From positions 248,001-312,000 of the forward strand of contig NZ_JAWXRD010000002.1 in the NCBI RefSeq assembly GCF_033843265.1: DNA of 64,000 nucleotides, in the 5' to 3' direction. Position 1 is the stretch's first letter. Each line of letters starts with the position of its first letter. Origin of the DNA: Scandinavium lactucae. Lineage in GTDB: Bacteria > Pseudomonadota > Gammaproteobacteria > Enterobacterales > Enterobacteriaceae. The translations under genes and the position numbers were made by a program. Below the pieces are notes generated by a model. That model did no database searches. It was not told the DNA's origin and saw nothing but the letters and a program-made list of their open reading frames with translations. Positions 42,905 through 51,078 of the stretch are shown piece after piece.

Positions 42905-44473
42905 ATGACAAGTAAAAAAATGGTCGCCCTGGTCGTCGCCGTGCTCACCCTCTCCGTTTTATTGCCGGTCACGCTCAGCGTATGGGTTGCACATTATCAG
43001 GCCAAAAAAGAGTTTACCCGCGATCTCAGTAACTACGGCGAACGCGTGATTTTACGCGCCCAGCAGGTGGTGTCGCAGGCTAAATCCACCTTAAAAGAAA
43101 TTGATACCTTTCAGGGCACGCCTTGCGGTCCGCTCCATCTACAGACCATGCGTCGGGCGGCCTATACCCATCGTGACGTACAGGAAGTGTTGTGGCTCAA
43201 TGGTCTAAGACCGGAATGTTCCTCGCTGGAAAGCCACAGCCGCAACGTTGAATTCCCGCCCACTGACCGCCGAACCGATGACGGCTATCGCGTCTGGCTG
43301 ACCGACATCAACGATCTGGGTATACATCACTACATGGTGGCGCTGGCGAGCACACATCATATGGTGATGGTCGATCCGGGTTCTTTCATCGATGTGGTGC
43401 CGTTTGCTCCCTGGACCATCAACACCGTGCTGATTGGCAGCCGCACCGGCAGCCTCATTTCCAATAGCGCGCCGTTCGATATGCGCATCTGGCAGCAGGA
43501 GCACCCGCTCGGCGACCACACATTTGCCCGCAACGGCATGATTTATAATCTGCGGGATTACCCGGATATCGGCATATCACAAATCATCTGGGCCCCCACA
43601 GACCCGCTGACCAGCAAATGGCATCAGCAGATGCTGATTTGGTTACCGATCGGGGTGCTGATAAGTCTGCTCGGTGCCGGGCTTATCCTGCAAATGGTGC
43701 GCAATCTACAGTCGCCGTACCATCGGATGCTGGACGCCATCAACAGTCGCGCGCTCGACGTTTACTACCAGCCAATTGTCTCCTTACGCAGTGGGAAAAT
43801 AGTCGGGGCCGAGGCGCTGGCCCGCTGGCGACAACCGGATGGCACCTTTCTGTCTCCGGATATTTTCGTTCCCCTGGCCGAGCAAAGCGGGCTGATTACC
43901 CGGCTCACCGGACTGATTGTGGAAAAAGTGTTTGAGGATTTAGGCCCCTGGCTGAAGCTGCATCCCGACAAACACGTCTCGATTAACCTCGATCCGCAGG
44001 ATCTGATTTCGGCAAAGCTGCCGTTACAGCTATCTCAGCAGCTGAACAAATGGGGTATTCCGCCGTCACAGGTGGCGCTGGAACTGACCGAACGTAGCTT
44101 TATCGATCTGAAAAACAGCGCCAGCACGCTGAGCCAACTCCGTCAGGCAGGTTATGCGCTGTATATCGATGACTTCGGGACCGGCTATTCCAGTCTGAGC
44201 TATCTGCAAAATCTCGACGTCGACATCATTAAAATCGACAAATCGTTTGTCGATACCCTGGAGTTTAAGAACGTCACGCCGCACATCATCGAAATGGCGA
44301 AAAGTTTGCAGCTGGCGATGGTCGCCGAAGGCGTTGAAACCGAGGTCCAGCGCCGCTGGTTGTCCGAGCACGGTGTGCAGTTTGGTCAGGGCTGGCTGTT
44401 CAGCAAAGCCCTGCCGAAAGCGGAGTTTATGGCGTGGGCAGAAGACAACCTGCACCAGCCTGACGCCACGTAA
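42905..44473 (+). CDS. pdeB: CSS-domain c-di-GMP phosphodiesterase (YlaB)
   Basis: A 522-residue inner membrane enzyme. TM1 is at about 7-29, TM2 at about 243-264, and between them a periplasmic CSS domain has Cys74 and the Cys105-Ser-Ser motif (RPECSSLES). The cytoplasmic EAL domain is complete: EAL at 303-305 (GAEALARW), Glu395 in LELTERSF, DDFGTGYSS at 422-430 and EGVET at 475-479, so it should hydrolyse c-di-GMP. In relatives the cysteine pair responds to DsbA/DsbB redox state. By place next to ybaA it is the E. coli ylaB/pdeB orthologue. Its E. coli neighbour ylaC lies across the inserted region. Confidence 0.9.
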   Translation: MTSKKMVALVVAVLTLSVLLPVTLSVWVAHYQAKKEFTRDLSNYGERVILRAQQVVSQAKSTLKEIDTFQGTPCGPLHLQTMRRAAYTHRDVQEVLWLNGLRPECSSLESHSRNVEFPPTDRRTDDGYRVWLTDINDLGIHHYMVALASTHHMVMVDPGSFIDVVPFAPWTINTVLIGSRTGSLISNSAPFDMRIWQQEHPLGDHTFARNGMIYNLRDYPDIGISQIIWAPTDPLTSKWHQQMLIWLPIGVLISLLGAGLILQMVRNLQSPYHRMLDAINSRALDVYYQPIVSLRSGKIVGAEALARWRQPDGTFLSPDIFVPLAEQSGLITRLTGLIVEKVFEDLGPWLKLHPDKHVSINLDPQDLISAKLPLQLSQQLNKWGIPPSQVALELTERSFIDLKNSASTLSQLRQAGYALYIDDFGTGYSSLSYLQNLDVDIIKIDKSFVDTLEFKNVTPHIIEMAKSLQLAMVAEGVETEVQRRWLSEHGVQFGQGWLFSKALPKAEFMAWAEDNLHQPDAT

Positions 44474-44507
44474 AACGGCTGGCGGCACGCCGCACAGCCG
44501 TATACGT

Positions 44508-44861
44508 TTACTCGTCGAGGATCGGCGCGAAGCCGCCGTAAATCATCCGTTTACCGTCGAACGGCATACTTTCACCCATCTCCTTCATCCGTGGATCGGC
44601 CATCATCTTCGCGTTGGCCGCATCCCGGACCTCTTTCGATGGATACTCAATCCAGCTGAAAACCACTTCTTCGTTGTCTTCAGCTTTGACCGCCATGCGA
44701 AAGTCGGTCAGCTTGCCGTCGGGCACATCGTCTGTCCAACACTCGACCACGCGGGTTGCACCAAACTCCTTAAACAGCGGTGCCGCCTTTGCCGCCAGCG
44801 CCAGATACGCCTCCTTTTTGTCCGCAGGCACGGCAACGACAAAACCATCAACATACTTCAT
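44508..44861 (-). CDS. ybaA: DUF1428 protein YbaA
   Basis: A 117-residue protein almost identical in length and sequence to E. coli YbaA: MKYVDGFVVAVPADKKEAYL, FRMAVKAEDNEEVVFSWIEY and MPFDGKRMIYGGF. A dimeric alpha+beta barrel fold is typical of DUF1428; function unknown. The ATG at 44861 follows GGAGG and gives the family N-terminus. It marks the left edge of the accessory block that runs to ffs. Confidence 0.93.
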   Translation of the reverse strand: MKYVDGFVVAVPADKKEAYLALAAKAAPLFKEFGATRVVECWTDDVPDGKLTDFRMAVKAEDNEEVVFSWIEYPSKEVRDAANAKMMADPRMKEMGESMPFDGKRMIYGGFAPILDE

Positions 44862-44923
44862 GAGATAACCTCCGAAGTGAACGGCGCGGCCAGCGGTTCT
44901 GACCGCGTCCGGCGTTGATAAGT

Positions 44924-47900
44924 TTAGTCGCGACGCCAGCTGAACGCATAACGCACACGCCGGGTTGGCAACAGGAATTCCGGCGATACGCTCGGACTCC
45001 ACGAATCATCCCCCCCAACGCCCATATGGAATGCATCCAGATTCAGCCAGCAGCCTGGCTCCTCGCGCAGCAAATGTTGATGACTCACCTCGTGTAGCTG
45101 CTGCTGGCCGTAACGGCTCAGACTAAAATGGAACTCGCCCTGCCAGCGGTGGGCCCCATAGCGCAGTTCACGCGTGTCGCAGCGCAGGCCGTTTTCACTG
45201 GGGAATATATACGGCGTATGCAGCGCCTCGAGCGGTAAACTCCAGCGCCCATGACGGGCTGAAAGTTGCCGATCCGGATAGTTTTCATGTGGCCCCAAAC
45301 CCTGCCAGCTGACCTGCGAAGCAGATTCTGCCAACTGACAGCTCAGGCCGATGCGCGCAGGCTCAGGGATATCATTTGCGACGGTAACATCGATGTCAGC
45401 ATGCAGCTCACCATGACCGTCGATACGCCAAAGTTTGTCGGAAATAAACAGCACCTTCTGCTGATGTTCCCAGACGTGACGGGTGATGATCACCACCTCA
45501 TCGGCCTGCTCACGCGCTTCGCAGTGCAGCATTCTCGCGGTCATGGCGTACAGACCTGCCGCCTTCCAGCGCTCGACCCAGGCATTCGGATCGATACGGG
45601 TGGCTTCGCTGACGCCGATATCGTTATCCAACGGAGCGCGGGTGAAATTATCGAGAACAGAAGATAGCAATGTGGGCTGCTCGTCATGCCACCACTGGCT
45701 CAAGTGTCCGCTGTCACGGTTAAACTGCCAACGCTGCTGGCCGTGGCTAACGATAAATGCCTCCGGGTTACGGACTAACTGCGGGGCAACGCCCTCGGCG
45801 GATAGCGCAGGGACCGCCAGCGGCCCTGGCAGCGGCCACTGATCCCAGGCGCAAAGGTGGTTCGCCGCCGACCAGGCCGTCGCCTCTGGCTGCCACACTT
45901 CCACGTTGAGCCAGATGTCTCCGACGTTAATGTCCGGCGTGAAATCGGCCAGTTCAAGCACCGTTTTCCCCTGAGGGGCCAGATCCAGCGTGACTTCGCC
46001 TTCGGCCAGCGTTTCACCATCGTGCGCCAGCCACCAGCGTAGTTGCTCGTTGTCACTGCGCCGGAACAGGTATTCGCTGCTGATTTCCACCCGCAGCGGT
46101 TGCACCGAATCCAACCGGAACTGGAAAAATTGTTGCGCGCGCTTGGCTTCAAACAGCGCCGGATGTGGGGTGCGATCCGGGAACACCAGACCATTCATAC
46201 AGAACTGGCGGTCGTTTGGGGTGTCACCAAAATCACCGCCGTAGGCCCAAAAGGTGTTACCGTCAGCGTCGGTTTTAGACAATGCCTGATCGACCCAGTC
46301 CCAGACAAAGCCGCCCTGCAAACGCGGAAATTCACGGAACGCCTGCCAGTATTTGGCAAATCCGCCAAAGCTGTTGCCCATCGCATGGGCATATTCACAC
46401 AGGATCAATGGCCGCGACTCCTGCGGCAGACCGATCCACTTTTTCAGCGACCATTTCGGCACCGCCGGGAACGGCTGATCCTGGTCAACCCTGGCATACA
46501 TCGGGCAAATAATGTCGGTGGCCGCAGTGTTGGCTCCGCCGCCTTCGTACTGCACTGGCCGCGTCGGATCGGTAGTTTTCAGCCAGCGATACAGCGCATC
46601 GTGATTGGCCCCATGCCCGGACTCATTGCCCAGCGACCAGATAATGATTGAAGGATGATTGCGATCGCGGGCGACCATCCGCGTGACGCGCTCGCTCATC
46701 GCCGGAAGCCAGCGCGCATCGTCGGCCAGACGACTCATCGGCACCATGCCGTGGGTTTCGATATTGGCTTCATCCACCACATATAAGCCGTAGCGGTCGC
46801 ACAACCGATACCACAGCGGATGATTGGGATAATGCGAACAGCGCACGGCGTTAAAGTTATTCTGCTTCATCAGCAGAATGTCTTCGCGCATCGTGGCTTC
46901 GTCTACCGCCTGTCCGGTCTGCGGATGGTGTTCATGGCGGTTGACGCCCCGAACCAGCAATGGCTTACCATTGAGCGTCAGCAAACCATCAACAATCGCC
47001 ACCCGGCGGAAGCCCACGTCGCAGGCTTCCGTTTCGAGCAGCGCGCCGTCGGCATTGAGCAGGGAGACAGTCAGACGATACAGGTGCGGACATTCGGCAC
47101 TCCACAGCAACGGGCCATCAACCGGGATTTTCAGGCTCAGGCGCTCGGCCCACTGCCCGCGCTCATCGACAATCTCACTACCCGGTGTTTGCCGCTGACG
47201 GCCAATTTCCACGCCATCGCGCCACAGCACGGCCACCACCTGGGTGTCGGCAAAGGCGTCACCTTCCAGGGTCACGTTCAGGTTCAGCACGCCGCGACTG
47301 AAATCTTCATTCAGATCGGTGGTCAGGTAATAATCAGCGATTCGCGTCGGGGGCTTATGCAGCAGCGACACATCGCGGAAGATCCCGCTCATGCGCCACA
47401 TATCCTGATCTTCAAGATAGCTGCCGTCGCACCAGCGCAGCACCAGCACCGCCAGCCGGTTGCGCCCGGGCACCAGCATCGGGCTGAGATCGAATTCCGC
47501 GGGCAAACGGCTGTCCTGGGAATAGCCGACCCACTGCCCGTTGCACCACAGATGAAACGCCGAGTTCACGCCGTCAAAGATGATGCGTGTCTGCCCCTGC
47601 GCCAGCCAACTCTCTGGCACCTCAAACTCGCGGGAATAGCAGCCGGTTGGGTTTTCTGCGGGCACCTGCGGGGGCGTGACCGGAATGGGATAGGTGACGT
47701 TGGTATAAATCGGGGTATCAAAGCCCTGCATCTGCCAGTTAGACGGCACCGGCATGGTGACGGCATCAACCAGATCGCCTGTCAGCCACGCGTCAGGCAC
47801 CGCCTCGGGAGCGTTAAAGAAATTGAACTGCCATTCACCGTTGAGCAGCTGCCGGGCTGCCGAGGGCACATCACCCTGCGCCTCGGTTTCATTGCGCCAG

Positions 47901-48007
47901 CTAGACATTGGGGCATGGGCGGGCAAGCGATGCCACTGCGTCACGCCGGGGTTTTCCCAGTCGCGACGTGCCAGTTGCAGGGCCAAAGTGGAAGGGGCAG
48001 ATACCAT
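44924..48007 (-). CDS. lacZ: Beta-galactosidase (LacZ type)
   Basis: A 1027-residue GH2 enzyme aligned with E. coli LacZ over its full length. The acid/base Glu462 is in LGNESGHGAN, the nucleophile Glu538 in ILCEYAHAMGNS; GGFVWDWVDQAL and the C-terminal domain-5 sequence HENYPDRQLSAR are present. It hydrolyses lactose to galactose and glucose and can form allolactose. No lacI, lacY or lacA is adjacent: ybaA lies downstream and yczE upstream. ATG 48007 follows AGAGG. Immediately upstream lies a lac-like promoter between two operator-like sites, so lactose-type control by a distant LacI homologue is likely. Confidence 0.95.
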   Translation of the reverse strand: MVSAPSTLALQLARRDWENPGVTQWHRLPAHAPMSSWRNETEAQGDVPSAARQLLNGEWQFNFFNAPEAVPDAWLTGDLVDAVTMPVPSNWQMQGFDTPIYTNVTYPIPVTPPQVPAENPTGCYSREFEVPESWLAQGQTRIIFDGVNSAFHLWCNGQWVGYSQDSRLPAEFDLSPMLVPGRNRLAVLVLRWCDGSYLEDQDMWRMSGIFRDVSLLHKPPTRIADYYLTTDLNEDFSRGVLNLNVTLEGDAFADTQVVAVLWRDGVEIGRQRQTPGSEIVDERGQWAERLSLKIPVDGPLLWSAECPHLYRLTVSLLNADGALLETEACDVGFRRVAIVDGLLTLNGKPLLVRGVNRHEHHPQTGQAVDEATMREDILLMKQNNFNAVRCSHYPNHPLWYRLCDRYGLYVVDEANIETHGMVPMSRLADDARWLPAMSERVTRMVARDRNHPSIIIWSLGNESGHGANHDALYRWLKTTDPTRPVQYEGGGANTAATDIICPMYARVDQDQPFPAVPKWSLKKWIGLPQESRPLILCEYAHAMGNSFGGFAKYWQAFREFPRLQGGFVWDWVDQALSKTDADGNTFWAYGGDFGDTPNDRQFCMNGLVFPDRTPHPALFEAKRAQQFFQFRLDSVQPLRVEISSEYLFRRSDNEQLRWWLAHDGETLAEGEVTLDLAPQGKTVLELADFTPDINVGDIWLNVEVWQPEATAWSAANHLCAWDQWPLPGPLAVPALSAEGVAPQLVRNPEAFIVSHGQQRWQFNRDSGHLSQWWHDEQPTLLSSVLDNFTRAPLDNDIGVSEATRIDPNAWVERWKAAGLYAMTARMLHCEAREQADEVVIITRHVWEHQQKVLFISDKLWRIDGHGELHADIDVTVANDIPEPARIGLSCQLAESASQVSWQGLGPHENYPDRQLSARHGRWSLPLEALHTPYIFPSENGLRCDTRELRYGAHRWQGEFHFSLSRYGQQQLHEVSHQHLLREEPGCWLNLDAFHMGVGGDDSWSPSVSPEFLLPTRRVRYAFSWRRD

Positions 48008-48019
48008 CGGGAAACCTCT

Positions 48020-48034
48020 TTGCGAAGCGTTCAC
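48020..48034. promoter_or_regulatory. lac-operator-like site A, near lacZ start
   Basis: TTGCGAAGCGTTCAC, 13-27 bases before the lacZ ATG. On the lacZ strand it reads GTGAACGCTTCGCAA. It shares TTGCGA and GCGTTCAC with site B at 48114-48129, in inverted orientation, and sits just downstream of the putative promoter like lacO1. Confidence 0.55.
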
Positions 48035-48044
48035 TTTTTTCAAG

Positions 48045-48073
48045 AGAATGCACGGTTCAGTTTGCGCGGTAAA
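48045..48073 (-). promoter_or_regulatory. Putative lacZ promoter
   Basis: On the minus strand a -35 TTTACC (48073-48068) and a -10 CATTCT (48050-48045) are separated by 17 bases. The -35 is one base from that of the E. coli lac promoter (TTTACA). The start point would fall around 48038, placing site A at about +4 to +18. Confidence 0.45.
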
Positions 48074-48113
48074 GCACTCCGCGGTCAGGAAGCGAAGCGG
48101 CTCTCTTTTCTCC

Positions 48114-48129
48114 GTGAACGCTCGCAAAA
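48114..48129. promoter_or_regulatory. lac-operator-like site B, upstream of lacZ promoter
   Basis: GTGAACGCTCGCAAAA; its reverse matches the ideal symmetric lac operator (TTGTGAGCGCTCACAA) at 12 of 16 positions. Its centre is about 91 bases from that of site A, near the 92 bases between E. coli lacO1 and lacO3, so DNA looping by a tetrameric repressor is conceivable. It ends at the yczE stop codon. Confidence 0.5.
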
Positions 48130-48744
48130 CTAACTTATTGCTTTTGCTTTTTGCACCACCGCGCGTGAGGCAGGTTGTACCCGGAACCACGGCAGACAGA
48201 GCTGGATCAGCGGGCCAATCGCCAGGGCGTAGACCAGGGTGCCGATCCCCACGCTGCCGCCCAGCAGATAGCCGATAATCAGTACCGTCAGTTCAATGCT
48301 GGTGCGGATCAGCCGTAATGACCAGCCGGTGCGGGCGTGGATCCCTGTCATCAGGCCATCACGTGGCCCAGACCCAAAGCCCGCGCCGATATACATTCCG
48401 GTTGCCAGCGCGTTCAGCACTACCGCCGCAATCATCAGCCCGCTTTTCAGCCATACTGACTCCGGCGTCGTGAGCACCGCCATTGTGGCGTTGGCGGCCA
48501 GGCCAAGCACAATCACATTACTAATCGTGCCCAGACCCGGGCGTTGGCGGATGGGGATCCACAGCAGTAACACCAGCGCGCCGGTGATGATCATCACCGT
48601 GCCGATATCCAGAGAAAAGACCTTGCCGACACCGAGATGGAACACGTCCCACGGATCGGCCCCCAGATTGGCGCGGACAAACATCGCGGTAGAAACACCA
48701 TACAAACAGAGTCCGACGTACAGTTGCAGTAAACGGCGCAGCAT
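48130..48744 (-). CDS. YczE-family integral membrane protein
   Basis: A 204-residue membrane protein with about five or six hydrophobic segments: LLQLYVGLCLYGVSTAMFV, then GTVMIITGALVLLLWIP and others, and the family motif GAGFGSGPRDGLMTG. The start at 48744 (MLRRLLQLYVG) is preferred over one 14 codons earlier. YczE proteins are often encoded opposite a MocR regulator, YczR, as here, and are thought to be transporters; substrate unknown. The gene stops right at the lacZ control region. Confidence 0.82.
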   Translation of the reverse strand: MLRRLLQLYVGLCLYGVSTAMFVRANLGADPWDVFHLGVGKVFSLDIGTVMIITGALVLLLWIPIRQRPGLGTISNVIVLGLAANATMAVLTTPESVWLKSGLMIAAVVLNALATGMYIGAGFGSGPRDGLMTGIHARTGWSLRLIRTSIELTVLIIGYLLGGSVGIGTLVYALAIGPLIQLCLPWFRVQPASRAVVQKAKAIS

Positions 48745-48784
48745 AAAAACCTCATCAGTGGTTGCTGAAAACCGTATCATCGTC

Positions 48785-48828
48785 AAAAATGGACCTATTA
48801 TTAATGACCAGTTTTACAAAAGTGGACT
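48785..48828. promoter_or_regulatory. Direct repeats between yczE and yczR, candidate MocR sites
   Basis: AAAAATGGACC (48785-48795) and AAAAGTGGACT (48818-48828), in the same orientation with TGGAC boxes 34 bp apart. MocR proteins of the YczR group bind pairs of direct repeats in this intergenic region, so these fit a self- and yczE-regulating operator. Confidence 0.5.
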
Positions 48829-48831
48829 GCT

Positions 48832-50259
48832 ATGTCTCTGCGTCGTTCCGGTAGTCAATCGCTGGTGAGCCTGCTCGGCCACTGGCAGGAAAGCCCGTCC
48901 CGCACCCCACTTTGGCGTCAGCTCGCCGAAGCGCTGCGGCTGTTGATCCTTGATGGCCGTCTGGCGCTCGACAGTCGTCTGCCCGGCGAACGTGAACTGG
49001 CTACCGCGCTGAACGTCAGCCGGACCACGGTGGCCAGCGCCCTCGCCCAGTTGCGGGATGAAGGTTATGTGCAGAGCCGTCATGGCAGCGGCTCGCGGGT
49101 GATCTTACCGGTGCAGCATCAGCAGGTGCCGACACGGATGACCGCCGGGCAGGCGCTGGACCTTTCTACCGCAGCGCTAAACGCCGGGCCGGAAATCCAT
49201 CAGGCCTACAGCCATGCGCTGGCTGCGATGCCGCAGCACTTCTCCAGTTCAGGCTACGATCAGCAAGGCCTCTCGGTACTGCGCGAAGCAATTGCCCAAC
49301 GCTATTGCGCACGCGGTTTACCGACCCGCGCCGACGAAATCATGGTGGTCAATGGGGCGGTAAGCGGGCTGGCACTTATCCTGCGTCTGCTGACCGGCCC
49401 CGGCGACCGCGTGGTGGTGGAAAGCCCCACCTATCCGCTGGCGATCGCCGCGATTCAGGGTGCCTCTTGCCGTCCAGTAGGCGTGACGTTGCCTGTCGAA
49501 GGCTGGGATGTGGCGGGCCTGGCGGCGACCTTTGCACAGACCGCACCGCGTCTGGCCTATCTGATGCCTGATTTTCATAACCCGACCGGGCGCTGTATGG
49601 ATGCCGCGACGCGTCAGCAGATTGCCGACCTCTCTGCCCGCACGCGTACCACGTTGGTGATTGACGAAACGATGGTCGACCTCTGGTATAACGCCCCGCC
49701 GCCGCCACCGTTAGCCGCATTCAATGCCGATGCGCCGGTGATAACGCTTGGTTCAACCGGAAAAAGTTTTTGGGGCGGTCTGCGTCTGGGATGGATCCGC
49801 GCGTCATCGCGTACGCTTGCTTCGCTGGTGCAGGCCCGCGACACGCTGGACCTTGGTTCGCCGTGTCTGGAGCAGCTCGCCACCGTCTGGTTGCTGGAAA
49901 ATGGAGACAGTTTTCTGCCACAACGGCGTCAAATGCTCGCCGCACGAAGGGACATGTGCAGCGCATTGATGCACGAATATTTCCCACAATGGCGTTACGC
50001 TCAGCCGGAAGGCGGCCTGTCGTTTTGGGTGGAATTGCCGGACATGCTGGCGACGCTGTTTGCCGCACGCGCCGAAAGCGTGGGGATTCATTTGGGCACC
50101 GGGACGCGTTTTGGCCTTGCCGGGGCGTTCGATCGCTGGCTGCGGTTGCCGTTTACCCTGGATGATGAAGCCCTGCGGATAGCGTTCAAAACCCTGCAAC
50201 CGCTCTGGAATTCTCTGAACGGTCAGCAGAATAATTTACGTACAAGGAAAATAATCTAA
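48832..50259 (+). CDS. MocR-family regulator, YczR-like (GntR + aminotransferase domain)
   Basis: A 475-residue fusion: GntR winged helix at about 25-95 (SRLPGERELATALNVSRTTV) and a fold-type I aminotransferase-like domain with the PLP lysine in ITLGSTGKSFWGGLRLGW and the MPDFHNPTGRCM loop. A DETMVDLWY motif replaces the DDxY of many aminotransferases. Divergent from the YczE-like gene over 87 bases, the arrangement described for YczR-YczE. It is distinct from the other MocR gene at 31.3-32.7 kb. Confidence 0.88.
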   Translation: MSLRRSGSQSLVSLLGHWQESPSRTPLWRQLAEALRLLILDGRLALDSRLPGERELATALNVSRTTVASALAQLRDEGYVQSRHGSGSRVILPVQHQQVPTRMTAGQALDLSTAALNAGPEIHQAYSHALAAMPQHFSSSGYDQQGLSVLREAIAQRYCARGLPTRADEIMVVNGAVSGLALILRLLTGPGDRVVVESPTYPLAIAAIQGASCRPVGVTLPVEGWDVAGLAATFAQTAPRLAYLMPDFHNPTGRCMDAATRQQIADLSARTRTTLVIDETMVDLWYNAPPPPPLAAFNADAPVITLGSTGKSFWGGLRLGWIRASSRTLASLVQARDTLDLGSPCLEQLATVWLLENGDSFLPQRRQMLAARRDMCSALMHEYFPQWRYAQPEGGLSFWVELPDMLATLFAARAESVGIHLGTGTRFGLAGAFDRWLRLPFTLDDEALRIAFKTLQPLWNSLNGQQNNLRTRKII

Positions 50260-50269
50260 TAAAATAGCG

Positions 50270-50296
50270 ACGAACCGATAGGAAGTATCGGCTCGT
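50270..50296 (+). terminator. Hairpin after yczR
   Basis: ACGAACCGATA (50270-50280) and TATCGGCTCGT (50286-50296) form an 11-bp stem with one A-C mismatch and a GGAAG loop, 11 bases after the stop; TTAAATATTTCG follows. Confidence 0.6.
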
Positions 50297-50356
50297 TAAA
50301 TATTTCGTCCCTGACCGTCTGAGATGATTGGGTCAGTATGAAGTATGACGAGTATA

Positions 50357-50572
50357 TTAATGCTGGCGTGGGATTGGGAAGCCTTTCACCGATATAATAA
50401 AGCTGTCGCCATCTTTCTTAATTTTAGCGCCAGTGTCGCACCAGTCTGACGCGATGCGAAAGAACTCATCACTGCCAACATTCCAGTTCAGGCGGACATG
50501 CTTCACGTAGCCGGAGCGAAGCATTTCACAGGCTTCGCCATAGTTAGTTGCCGTTGAGAGTTGTTGTTTCAT
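50357..50572 (-). CDS. Small protein paired with a ribbon-helix-helix protein
   Basis: A 71-residue soluble protein, MKQQLSTATNYGEACEMLRS, with a WNVGSDEFFRIASDWCDTGA core. I do not recognise a characterised family. Its ATG overlaps the stop of the upstream ribbon-helix-helix gene by four bases, so the two are translationally coupled. The order, sizes and coupling resemble type II toxin-antitoxin modules with an upstream antitoxin, but no known toxin motif is visible. It could instead be a small DNA-binding partner carried by mobile elements. Confidence 0.55.
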   Translation of the reverse strand: MKQQLSTATNYGEACEMLRSGYVKHVRLNWNVGSDEFFRIASDWCDTGAKIKKDGDSFIISVKGFPIPRQH

Positions 50573-50817
50573 TTTCTCTTCTTAAGAAGTTTGCGTAATG
50601 CCTTGATTTCTTTAGGAGTCAGAGGGGATGATTCTTCTTCGGTATGCTGACTGTCTACCTCGCCTTCGGATACTCCCACCTCGGATGCGACTTCAAATGC
50701 CAGCTGCAGCAGTCGTTGCGTTGCTGCGCTTAGTGTCTCGTTATGCACTTCTGCATAATGCCGTAATTGTTCTTTTAGCGTTTCGTCAATTTTAACATTC
50801 AGAACTACCGTGCTCAT
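50569..50817 (-). CDS. Ribbon-helix-helix (CopG/MetJ-type) DNA-binding protein
   Basis: An 82-residue protein (ATG 50817; another ATG two codons upstream). The N-terminal VVLNVKIDETLKEQLRHYAE is a typical ribbon-helix-helix beta strand and first helix; the middle is acidic (SEGEVDSQHTEEESS) and the tail is basic (ALRKLLKKRK). Such proteins are antitoxins or plasmid/island copy and transfer regulators. Coupled to the 71-residue gene. Probably autoregulates from the 50824-51078 region. Confidence 0.7.
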   Translation of the reverse strand: MSTVVLNVKIDETLKEQLRHYAEVHNETLSAATQRLLQLAFEVASEVGVSEGEVDSQHTEEESSPLTPKEIKALRKLLKKRK

Positions 50818-51034
50818 CGTCACACTTCCCGTTCATTTAATTAACATAATTAATACACGAAGATGACAGGCCGATCCACAGATATATTTTTCTTATGCCT
50901 GTATTAACACATTATCCGGAGTGATTGTCGGCCTAATATATGACGGTTACGTGACAGAAATATTTCATTCAGATGACAGCCGTTTATTTTGCCGGCTGAG
51001 AGTCGCATAAGCACAAACAGTTCACAGGGACATT

Positions 51035-51066
51035 ATTGCGCAACGCACTCCTGTTAGTTGCGCAAT
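51035..51066. terminator. Inverted repeat downstream of the IprA-like gene
   Basis: Perfect 10-bp arms ATTGCGCAAC (51035-51044) and GTTGCGCAAT (51057-51066); each arm itself contains the palindrome TTGCGCAA. It could terminate the IprA-like transcript, though it lacks a T-run, or be a protein binding site. Confidence 0.4.
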
Positions 51067-51078
51067 ACATGACTGGCG

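Noticed and set aside
44924..48007. ebgA-type evolved beta-galactosidase
   Set aside because: Overall length, the GNESGHG and ILCEYAHAMGNS regions and the C-terminal domain match LacZ, and no ebgC partner follows.
46820..48133. 437-codon plus-strand frame opposite lacZ
   Set aside because: It is a shadow frame of the GC-rich lacZ gene; the product is His/Gln/Arg-rich with no recognisable domain.
49804..50199. 131-codon frames on both strands inside yczR
   Set aside because: They lie within the aminotransferase domain of an intact gene and have no independent support.
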